The translations under genes were made by a program, and so were the position numbers. This document shows positions 9,301 through 16,933 of a stretch of DNA of 64,000 nt, in pieces. The DNA is from Aurantiochytrium sp. KH105 (lineage: Eukaryota; Sar; Bigyra; Thraustochytrida; Thraustochytriidae). The stretch lies in assembly GCA_003116975.1 (NCBI GenBank), contig BGKB01000022.1, positions 496,001 to 560,000 of the forward strand, written 5' to 3'. Under the pieces are notes generated by a model that was given only the letters and a program-made list of their open reading frames with translations, searched no databases and was not told where the DNA came from. Within the stretch, counting starts at the first letter, position 1; each line of letters begins with the position of its first letter.

Positions 9301-10599
9301 CTCGTCTCGCTTTTGATGGAAAATTTGCATGCATCGATGCTTCCCTGGGGCGACCTGACTCCAACGGCGACGGAGCTCACAACAAGGCAGTTCTTTGTGC
9401 ACAAGGGCACACGGCATATTCTGATTGGGCTGTTTCTTGGTTCGTCGTCCAAGTTTCGAACCGGGGCCTCGATTGCCTCGTACGTGGTCCAAGAAGCCTT
9501 GGAAGCGCTAGGAGAAACCACAGTACTAGGATCTATGGGGCTGGGTTCGCCTTCGCAGGCGCAGCATCAACAGCAGTCTGCGGGACATCGTGGAGTCGAT
9601 TTCGACGTCTTGATTCCGGTACTTCAGAGACACAAAGCGCGCCTGATTCTCGTGCTTGATGATGTTGATGAAGTCGGCGTGAACTGGCTGCCCCGAACAC
9701 TTGATCCATTTCTCTTTCGTGTCATCATGACGATGAAACCAAACTCCGCTGCATATCAGAGCGCCAAACAGCGCCTCTTCAACTTTGCATATCTAGCTCA
9801 AGCTTTCCCGTCAGATTTGCTGGACAAATTGGAGAAAGGCGCAGGAAACGTGCCAGCAGCAACGCTGCGTTCCGTCACAGGGAAACTGACGTCCCGCCAA
9901 ACGTGTGCTGGTCTTGACGCGATTACGGACATGAATGCAGTCACGACTAAACTCGTGAAAAAGTGTATGGCAGAGCTTGGGTCCCATCAAGGCAAGGCAG
10001 CAGAGCTATTACAGTTGTGCAAATCGGACCCGACGTGGTGGTGCCACATATTTGAACGCGTGAATCCGGCGTCGTTTAAGCGACAGCTTATTTGCGATGA
10101 CGCGACGATTGGTCGCTTCAATCTTGTTCTCTTTGCTTGGGAGGCTAACATCCTGAATGAGTCTGGCCATCTGTCCGCAATCAAGGCCCTTTCAACGCGG
10201 GATCTCGTGCATGACATTCTAGGGCGTCTTGTAAAGCAGCGACCAACTGCTGGACTGATGCTGCAAGTTCTCGTCCGGCCCGCGAACAAAGCCGTGGCAG
10301 AGCGTGAACTCATGAGCATAATTGAGAGTCACCGCCACTGGAATGCGGTACACTACAGTGTGGCGCGCAGATTCTTTATCGAAACGATTGCGGAGCCTGT
10401 CGCTGGCAAACTCGTTTTGCGAAATCAGTGGCTTCGGGAGACCATTGAAGAGTTCCTGCACACAACGAGCGTCCCCAAGCTGACTCATCATCAGCAGTCT
10501 ACGCTTCATATCAAATCGGGGTCGCCGCAATCCACAATGGGGGGACGTCAGCGTCGTCTTTCGCATTTTATGTCTGCTGCAAGCCCATCTAGTCCATGA
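6346..10599 (+). CDS. SKICH-like / DUF4062-like / STAND NTPase giant protein
   Basis: A 1,417-residue single-exon protein. Residues 1-370 are basic and disordered with a helical patch. Two beta-sandwich modules follow (about 390-495 and 497-625). The second has the SKICH-like pattern with DWIGLF (D535) and PGxYxVRxxYExGGTYVETGxSxxF; the first is a degenerate copy (DRLGIV). Residues 634-728 resemble the DUF4062 domain that precedes NACHT domains in NPHP3/NWD1-type proteins, ending in CRPFNFLLVADRFGW. A P-loop NTPase follows: Walker A SPLAGKST (K983) and Walker B LILVLDDVDE (D1105/D1106). The C-terminal ~300 residues are alpha-helical with no clear WD40, TPR or LRR repeats. STAND NTPases are signalling switches that oligomerise on ligand binding; a cilium-related or immune-like role is possible but unproven. 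Confidence 0.75.
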   Translation: MAMNPARYEVSRRRPRTADDAGAATSKNDRRAKFRDSLFPETFRKRSEFARIMDMPIERVTHKRADMHAYLSLETGVDPDLDPRFFKPSEEAIEVFVRRPKLQQEAEERAASSARRASDAREKANAARPRCQSRKSSTLNHAHTETEVTPVPRRRRTTKSSPKGRKSLSNANSFTSIRSSLTVCASPGPQDSRGKGSPSHEHFQDRYGRDEFHRLRNGPASRNQGLSSEGLALALAAGEHQLSLALVLHASTVGIEHTLTVQAAKNLRHCLLAQKKTREAQELERNLEQTLVKLRKRLELKRTTKQAASKDAKAADATRESSEEDAYQSMRRTIAQARSNDESNAQKLPFERSIFTPVEFAGSFGLSKTPPSKRTIYPRWNEFRAETTLDVDGASYVLRDSVSVHFVYKHSDDEKRDHGELDRLGIVRVNPKEQRDITEGKGTLELNPSDVVATLPVPSGKEGTVVFRGNQFTDVGSFSVHYLLHGSFFSIGSSAAFDICHVHISLVLLNKDIRSGDAIHIQYSSSLKQGQLQCDWIGLFREDDEYEEEDENYNEYPDDQRSGSPDTCILRLSLGPERSGECVIDEDQARGLRPGAYHVRSFYEAGGTYVETGKSASFIIRVRESVYRSRSMGIERHVRMCIITNPGDLKQDRLALREALNERLEDFRRRYRVQITLVDLADHIIADDMCADKLDDLSRGMSGVEALFHEIEACRPFNFLLVADRFGWLLRDGVPARLERMMPWLQSEATKQRSILDVAAEFAVETPLAQGEDSDVEAVLFWKCTRADPLDAALGNTMENSNPERLEADADENFDGLLRLEERMWRECGLEALSYESIEELASNTADQVLDELEAVFPEEAVPSARRVVMCSMESVANLYRRRVGELSPGFQQIMTSLEAFALFLPRNLPYSLHDLTELQVKMVRKTVRTLGADAEATLRERLGDSLFLPEINPTWSRVDSCAPDVWDRGTPLALVASPLAGKSTLVSLLMENLHASMLPWGDLTPTATELTTRQFFVHKGTRHILIGLFLGSSSKFRTGASIASYVVQEALEALGETTVLGSMGLGSPSQAQHQQQSAGHRGVDFDVLIPVLQRHKARLILVLDDVDEVGVNWLPRTLDPFLFRVIMTMKPNSAAYQSAKQRLFNFAYLAQAFPSDLLDKLEKGAGNVPAATLRSVTGKLTSRQTCAGLDAITDMNAVTTKLVKKCMAELGSHQGKAAELLQLCKSDPTWWCHIFERVNPASFKRQLICDDATIGRFNLVLFAWEANILNESGHLSAIKALSTRDLVHDILGRLVKQRPTAGLMLQVLVRPANKAVAERELMSIIESHRHWNAVHYSVARRFFIETIAEPVAGKLVLRNQWLRETIEEFLHTTSVPKLTHHQQSTLHIKSGSPQSTMGGRQRRLSHFMSAASPSSP

Positions 10600-11056
10600 C
10601 GCGCCGGTGGCGCAGGATGTCACTTGCATTCTTCTTTGACGAAAGAGGCAATTTTACTTTATTCGATCAAACTGGTGCTGGTCCAACAATCCTCTCGATG
10701 CGCTGCCCAGACGCATGGTGTCTCCAATGTTATGCATTCAGCTTCGGATCGAAGATGTCGCACCAGGACCAAAGACTTTATGTAGCGGCGATGATGCAGC
10801 GAGGGAACAATAGCGAGACAGCGATGAGCGCAAAAGTCATGTTTTTTTTTATCAGACAGATGAGCAGCAAACATCACGGGAAGGCAGGATGCTCGCGTGA
10901 ACTTGCGACCACTCAATCTTGTAGATCGAACAGTAGGTATAAAATTGCATGAAGATAATTGTTACTACGTTTGAATCGTAAATTTGAATGAGAAAGTGAT
11001 TGGGGGAGGAAAATTCAGGGACACATATAATTTACACACTCGTGCAAAATGTGCGT
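10600..11056. other. Spacer between convergent genes
   Basis: A 457-bp AT-richer stretch holding the 3' ends of the STAND gene and the kinase gene, with a T-run near 10843-10850. No gene is seen. Confidence 0.6.
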
Positions 11057-12430
11057 TCACCGATTGCGCAAAAATGGATGAGCTCTGAGCTCAGCGAGAC
11101 CGGGCCGCAAGGCAGGGTCAGTCTGAAATATCCTGTCGAGAAGGTCAAGGAAGAGAGGGGATACACGAAGGTCGTCGCTGACACGTCCCTTGGCAATGAG
11201 ATGGCGCATGACGGCAGCCGTCCCTTTCCGGCTCCGAAGATGGAATCGAGGACAACCCGGACCAGGCTGGTCAAATGGAAAATTCCCCGTAAGTAAGACA
11301 AAGAGACAGACTCCAAAGGACCAAATGTCGCTGGCAACCGGATCGAGTGTCGCCCCTTGGACGTGGTGAAAGACCTCGGGGGCCATGTAATTGAGCTTGC
11401 CCGTGAAGCTGGACGATATGTGAGCCCACTCGCCAGATTCTGGAGAGGTGAGTCGAAGAGGCGCCGCGAGTCCGAAATCCAGCAGAAGGATGTCGCCTGT
11501 TTGGGTGGAAAGGCAAAAGTTCTCGAGTGAGATGTCCCGATGGGCAATTCCCAAATTGCTCAGGAACTCGATCGAGGCAAGCATTTGTGCGGCCATGCCT
11601 TGCACGGCGTGCTCTTCAAAGCCTTTGCGCGAGAACCTGAAACGGTCACGCGTGGCATCCAAGAGACTTGAATCAGCGTAGGGCATGACGGCAAAGGAGA
11701 AAGCAGGCGTGTCGTAGAATCTGTCGAGCGGCAAAATGTTACGATGGCCAAACTTGCTCACGAGGCCATGGATAATAAACTCGCGAGCGTAGCGGAGCGG
11801 GTCCACCTCAAGATGGTCCGCGCTCTTGCCGAGCACTTTGATGACCTTGATGCCGCTTTCACTGCAGCTCGCGCCCGAGGCTTGGGCAGGGCCCGTTGCG
11901 ATTGATATTGTGCGAGGTTCCTCTTCATTCTCGACGTGGGCGATGACGCGCTCGAACATGAAGACCTCTTGTGATTCTGTGTCGAAGAGCATTTCGCGCT
12001 CCGCGCCATTTCTGAACTGATTGATGATTTCTGCGCTCCTTGATGGAAGAGCAGAAGCAAAGGCCGTGGACATGCTGCTTGAATGCTGGCCGGCAGCGCA
12101 GCCAAGATGAAAATCCGCAATAGCTCCCCAAGCGGAGAGCTTGGCGAATTCCCGTCGGGCCTCTTCAAGCCTGATGCGAGCGAACTTTTTGGCGTTTGGG
12201 TCTTTTTCCTTGTGAAATTTGCTCAACAGCTCGGTCATTTGTGTTCGCACAAAGGCTTCTCTTTGCGCGCTCTTTTGGCGCAGCTCGGTGGTCGGGGGGC
12301 TATTCCAGGGGTGCAACCGAGGGGGCCCCTCTGGGCTTTGTGCGGTTGTCGCCGAAGGTTGCTGCTCCAGTGCCGCCCCAGTAGGAGCTTGTGTCATGTT
12401 TTCGCTCGTGCTGGGGTCCATTGCATTCAT
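11057..12430 (-). CDS. Protein kinase without a clear glycine-rich loop
   Basis: A 457-residue protein from the ATG at 12430. The first ~150 residues are Pro/Gln/Ser-rich, then a helical basic stretch. The kinase domain fills the C-terminal ~310 residues: the beta-3 lysine in GIKVIKV (K198), the alpha-C glutamate probably in YAREF, the catalytic loop HRDISLEN (D299), LLDFGLA (D318), the activation segment ending MAPEVF, then DIWSFGVCLFVLLTGNFPFD and a final subdomain XI with RPGLAELRAHPFL. All catalytic residues needed for phosphotransfer are visible, so it is predicted active. No GxGxxG is visible where the nucleotide loop should be. The HRDISLEN loop is, as I recall it, common in stramenopile Ser/Thr kinases. 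Substrate unknown. Confidence 0.88.
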   Translation of the reverse strand: MNAMDPSTSENMTQAPTGAALEQQPSATTAQSPEGPPRLHPWNSPPTTELRQKSAQREAFVRTQMTELLSKFHKEKDPNAKKFARIRLEEARREFAKLSAWGAIADFHLGCAAGQHSSSMSTAFASALPSRSAEIINQFRNGAEREMLFDTESQEVFMFERVIAHVENEEEPRTISIATGPAQASGASCSESGIKVIKVLGKSADHLEVDPLRYAREFIIHGLVSKFGHRNILPLDRFYDTPAFSFAVMPYADSSLLDATRDRFRFSRKGFEEHAVQGMAAQMLASIEFLSNLGIAHRDISLENFCLSTQTGDILLLDFGLAAPLRLTSPESGEWAHISSSFTGKLNYMAPEVFHHVQGATLDPVASDIWSFGVCLFVLLTGNFPFDQPGPGCPRFHLRSRKGTAAVMRHLIAKGRVSDDLRVSPLFLDLLDRIFQTDPALRPGLAELRAHPFLRNR

Positions 12431-14229
12431 GGTTGGATGCGCCGATATTGTATGTTTTGTTTGGGGTGCAGTTTGCGGCGAACGGAGTTGACTTGTTGGT
12501 TTCCCTGGATGGTTCACTCGTCCTCGTCGTAGATGCAATGGCAGATACGATGCAAATGCTATGCGCTGATAGATGTGTATTGATGGATCCCTGTCGCGAG
12601 ATGTTTCGTGCGTGTGGATGTGTGTGTGTCTTTTCTTGTTTTTTCTGTTGTCTGAGTGTCTGTCTGAGATATGCTGTGTCCGTCCAAGTCTCTGGCGATG
12701 TGATCACATGTTGGCTCAGGGAACGCAGGCGCTGTGCTGTGGTGGCCAGAAGGATCTCGATTCGACTCTCGCGCTCGTCTTACTGTTGCTCGGAGCAACA
12801 GCAAGGGTACATAGCGACTCGAGACCGAAAAAGAAGAAAATCGTCACCGCCCTCTCTGCAGCCCACCGCGGCTGCTGCTGCAGGGCCTCCGGCCCGGCCG
12901 GCGCGCCGGGGCTGCGTCGGCGCGGGCTCGCGTCCGCCTCGTCCGGGCAGCCGCGCGTCTTCGCCGGCGCCGCCTTGCTCGCCTCTGGCGCCAGTGGTTG
13001 GCCGCCTTCTCTCGCAGGTCGTCTCCGTCGCGCTGCCGGGGACGATCGGATCCAGCCGCCCTCGACCTCGCGGCGGCTCGCAGCGGGGGGGGGGGGGAGC
13101 GGGCGCGGGGGCGCGGGCGAGCGCGGGCGCGCGGGCGGGCGTGGAGCGGGGCGTGCGCGGGCGCTGCGGATCGGGGTCTGTCTGTCTGTCTGTCTGTCTG
13201 TCTCGCTCTCTCTTTGGCGCTCTATCTAGCTATCTTTTTTCCCACCGCCGTTCCAGCCGCGCGTTCCGTTCTCCAAGTTCCGCCGCCGCGATGGGCCCCT
13301 TTCGCCCCGCGCGGATAGGCCTCTTTACGCCGCCGCGGATATCCTCGGGGACGCAGGATATTCTCGCGCGAAAAAGGGTTGCGCGCCCGTTGCCGGAACG
13401 GGCGCGCGCGCCGGCGCGGTGCGAGAATGTGCTGCGCGCGGGGCGACCCTCGCGGCGGGAGACGGCCGGAGCGGCCGGCGCGCGGGAGGGCGAACGCGCG
13501 CGCGCAGGGCCGAGGAGCCGGAGCCGGAGCCGGAGCCAGAGCCGGAGCCGGAGCCGGCGGAGGCACGTCTGCAGCGGCGCAAAGGGGGCGGGGACAATAA
13601 CGATGCGTCCCCGTCCAGTGATATGACTTGCTCTGCGAGGCAGCAGCAGACAGCGGCAGCAGCAGCTACTGCACGGCTGCTCGAGGGCCGGAAGGTCGGC
13701 GGCAGGCTCTCGATCTCGAGCTGCTGGCCTCTTTCCCCTCGTCCCCTTTCGCGCGCTGCGACGTCGAGACGGGAGCTCTCCTGTGGCCCAAGACCTACTG
13801 CCACTTGGGCTTTGTAGTATGTATGTATGTGTGACTGTATATGCATCATTGGAGACGAGGATATCCGTTGTGAAGTGACCCGGGTCCCAGGCCGCCCGCG
13901 GCTCTCATACTCACTCACGGGCAGACAGACAGACTCACAGTCAGGCTCAATTCACGACTTGCGCTGCGACACTTGCAGTGAGTGTGTCGGGCTTGGTCTC
14001 GGACTCGGACTCAGACCCGAGCTGGGCCAGACTGGTGCGAAGGGCTTCGGGCTTCAAAGAAGCCGTGCAACGCATCGTTTGCCCGACACCAGAACTCTGC
14101 CTAAGAGCTGAGCTGATTCGCGTGCTACAGTTGATTTCAGCGAATGGCCTACACGACGTGAGCTAGCAGGCGTGCAAGAAGTTAAGGAAGCAAGCACGTG
14201 GACGAGAGAGCCTCCACGGGTGTGTCGGC
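12431..14229. other. GC-rich divergent spacer with short tandem repeats
   Basis: About 1.8 kb between the divergent starts of the kinase and the ankyrin-like gene. It holds a (GTCT)n microsatellite at 13176-13203, a (GGAGCC)n array at 13514-13557, a short GTAT repeat near 13813 and a G-run near 13085. Frames open in it encode only Arg/Gly/Pro/Ser-rich low complexity. I see no gene. It presumably carries both promoters and leaders. Confidence 0.6.
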
Positions 14230-16893
14230 ATGGGCGGCGCTGTGGCGTCTGTGCCGGCGAACGCGAGTCTAGCCAAGGCCAGCCTCCAGGTGCAGACCTT
14301 GGCGCTTCGCTCTCAAATGACTGTGAATCGCTTGCTTGATGTGCCAGCAAGCAGCGATGATGTTCCAGTGCAAGCAGTCCCGGGCTGTGGCACTGAACTG
14401 CCCAGCCACGGGCAGCGCGCCACAGAGGCCGTGAAGACGTCTGTGGCGCAAGTGAAAATGCCAGCGTCCTTTGGAATGAAAGAAATGCTCATGAAAGCCC
14501 GCCGAGAGTCCTATGTTGTTAGCGGGGCAGATGATAATAGAGTTGAGGCCAGCACTCTTCGTGACACGGAAGCTGCGTGGAAACGCGCTGCGGGACTTCG
14601 CGGGGAGGATCTCCCCAAGGTATCGAATGCAGAACGAAGAAACCGATTCAGCATCTCTGCAAAACCCTCTCGTTCAAAACGACCACGGAGGTACTCTGTT
14701 GGGGATCCGGATGCACCGGAATGCCCCCCTTGGGAGCCAGAGGTTGCTCTTACGGCTGCGAGCAAGCTTGGCAAATTGCATCGACATTACCCGTTTTCGG
14801 ACTTCTCGCGGGTAAAATTGGAAGAGCATCTTGCAAATGCCAGTACTCATGCTTCGTATTATAGCAGTCTCCATAAAGGCGAGCGTTCCAGAGGGGAAAC
14901 AGAAATTCGTGGTGATGACGCCCCATCTCACTCGTCAAAGAGCAAGAGCAAGAATAACAACAACAACAACAATGATGATGATGACGACCGCGATAATGAT
15001 CATGTCAATGAAGACAAAAGGATGAAAAACGATAATCGTGCTGTGGAGGAATTTGAAAATGATAATCATGTGCGAAGAAAGTTTGATGGAGAACACGGCG
15101 CAGATAAAGACAAGAGAGATCAACAGCAACAAGAAGAAGAAGAAGTAGAAGACGACCTGGCAGGATTTGTCATGAGCGATGAGGACGACGAGAAGATGCT
15201 CGACGCACTCGATGCTGTGGAGGCGACGCGAAGAGCAGCGCAACGCATTCAACTCAACGAGGTGCTCACGCAAGTGACCATGCTAGAGTGTGCCGCAAAC
15301 AGGTATCGTGCGCTGTCTGGATCATCGTGGCGTCCAAGTCGCGTCAAGTTTACACAGCAAGTATTGCGGCCTCTCTTTCTCGATATGATGCGGACCCACG
15401 CATACGAGCATGTGGGCCTGGACCCTATCGAGGAGATTGCGAAAACTCGCATCGTTGATTTTCTCGATGCGTATATGGCAGTATGCGCCGAGAAATTGGA
15501 TACGAACCGACTCCGTATGGAAGGTGAGCCTTCGCGAGCGAAAATGCTGGCCGATTACTGCGTCCTGCATGGGTGTTCGTTTGTCAAGGGCTACGAAGAA
15601 CTTTGTGCACACGGATGGGATGTATCACGGAGCTCGCTAGGCTTGAAGGCTTTTGTTCGCGACGAAGAATACCCTGTGGGAACTGATGCAACGCTTGAAG
15701 CTCTTTGTGCGTCCATTCGCGCAATCGACTTGACACAAACCCGACGCGCAATCCCAAGGTGTACCGACACGCAGATCGCGCAAGGACTCTTGCTGGCAAT
15801 CAGCGCCGACATACCCGACAGTAGAATTATTCGTCTACTGCTCAAGGACGTGAACAGCGGAATGCAGCGCAAAGCCCTCTTGCTCGCAGCTTCACGCGAT
15901 CGAGTAGATGTTCTCGTGTTGCTAGGTCGGTTACTTTCGGAGATTCCGCATGCGGTGCTGCATGAGGCGCTCATTGTTGGTGCAAAGCGTGGAGCCTTGC
16001 GCACAGTTCGAGCCATGATGGGTTTTGCTGACCACGCGACCCTTGAAAAGGCCATTGCAATCGCGGCAGCAATGGACCATGTACACATTGTGCGGCGCTT
16101 GCTGCCCCTCATGGAGCCTGAAACTTGGAAAATATTGTGGGCAATGGGCGGAGAGCGCACCAAGCGCTTCCATCATGTGCTTGCGACGCAAGAACGATTC
16201 CGTTGGGCTCGATACGGCACGGAAGTACCCGTGCCTGATCAGACTCCAAGAACCCTAGATGCAACGAGTCGAGTGTGCCATGATTTTCTGCACGTCGACC
16301 TCTTGCTCAGTACTCTGCAAGTGCTACACGGCATTACGTTTGATCAACGCAGTATGTGCGACTTGGAGGCAGGAGCGGGGCATGCTGTTCTCGCAGCGTG
16401 TCTTTCGCAGAGCTTTCGCCGTGCGGTTGGCTTTGAAGAGGATCGCGAGCTCTCTCAGCGCGCGAGACTGGCCGTGGAACGATTTGAAGCCGACATGGAA
16501 AACCTTTTCGTTCCGAGCTTTGAGGAGGTCGAGGTGGCCCAGGATGAAGACACTGCCGCTACAACCACAAGTATTCCCGAAATTCATTTCAAGAAGGGTG
16601 GAAGGCCACAGCAACAAGCCATTCTCCATGAATTACAGCAGGCGCACTTGATTTTGACGACACCAATGGCCGTGCGTGCTCTGGACGTGCGCGCGCTCCG
16701 CGATGGTGCGGTCCTTGCTGTGTACGCGCCATCCTCGGACACGCGTCTTGTGCAGCGAAAGCGTGCGCTGTGCAAGCTGCATCGCATAAAGAACCCTGTT
16801 GATGGTTCTTTAATTCTCTGGGATGTGTACTTGCGCCGAAATGATGAAATTGGTGAGCCCTTTACTGAAGAGACACATCGGGTTATTATTTAG
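14230..16893 (+). CDS. Ankyrin-like repeats plus Rossmann methyltransferase-like domain
   Basis: An 887-residue single-exon protein. Residues 1-230 are basic and disordered. A run of Asn/Asp (about 240-260) and an acidic Glu/Asp/Gln region follow to about 330. The middle (about 480-650) consists of ~33-residue helical pairs such as RKALLLAASRDRVDVLVLLGRLL and LHEALIVGAKRGALRTVRAMM, which look like degenerate ankyrin repeats. Residues ~690-887 resemble a class I methyltransferase: CDLEAGAGHAVLAAC (D711) as the SAM-binding loop, then AVGFEEDRELSQRARLAV, reminiscent of the DOT1/KMT4 arrangement (DLGSGxG then GxE). The GxGxG loop is imperfect, so activity is uncertain. It could act on a protein substrate recognised by the repeats; this is inference only. 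Confidence 0.6.
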   Translation: MGGAVASVPANASLAKASLQVQTLALRSQMTVNRLLDVPASSDDVPVQAVPGCGTELPSHGQRATEAVKTSVAQVKMPASFGMKEMLMKARRESYVVSGADDNRVEASTLRDTEAAWKRAAGLRGEDLPKVSNAERRNRFSISAKPSRSKRPRRYSVGDPDAPECPPWEPEVALTAASKLGKLHRHYPFSDFSRVKLEEHLANASTHASYYSSLHKGERSRGETEIRGDDAPSHSSKSKSKNNNNNNNDDDDDRDNDHVNEDKRMKNDNRAVEEFENDNHVRRKFDGEHGADKDKRDQQQQEEEEVEDDLAGFVMSDEDDEKMLDALDAVEATRRAAQRIQLNEVLTQVTMLECAANRYRALSGSSWRPSRVKFTQQVLRPLFLDMMRTHAYEHVGLDPIEEIAKTRIVDFLDAYMAVCAEKLDTNRLRMEGEPSRAKMLADYCVLHGCSFVKGYEELCAHGWDVSRSSLGLKAFVRDEEYPVGTDATLEALCASIRAIDLTQTRRAIPRCTDTQIAQGLLLAISADIPDSRIIRLLLKDVNSGMQRKALLLAASRDRVDVLVLLGRLLSEIPHAVLHEALIVGAKRGALRTVRAMMGFADHATLEKAIAIAAAMDHVHIVRRLLPLMEPETWKILWAMGGERTKRFHHVLATQERFRWARYGTEVPVPDQTPRTLDATSRVCHDFLHVDLLLSTLQVLHGITFDQRSMCDLEAGAGHAVLAACLSQSFRRAVGFEEDRELSQRARLAVERFEADMENLFVPSFEEVEVAQDEDTAATTTSIPEIHFKKGGRPQQQAILHELQQAHLILTTPMAVRALDVRALRDGAVLAVYAPSSDTRLVQRKRALCKLHRIKNPVDGSLILWDVYLRRNDEIGEPFTEETHRVII

Positions 16894-16933
16894 AAATGAT
16901 AAAAGAAGTAACGAATGAACGAAGGAAGCCGGC

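Noticed and set aside
12391-13626. 411-codon open frame on the + strand
   Set aside because: Starts inside the kinase 5' region. It is Arg/Ala/Pro/Ser-rich with runs from microsatellites, and no domain is seen. It is an effect of high GC content.
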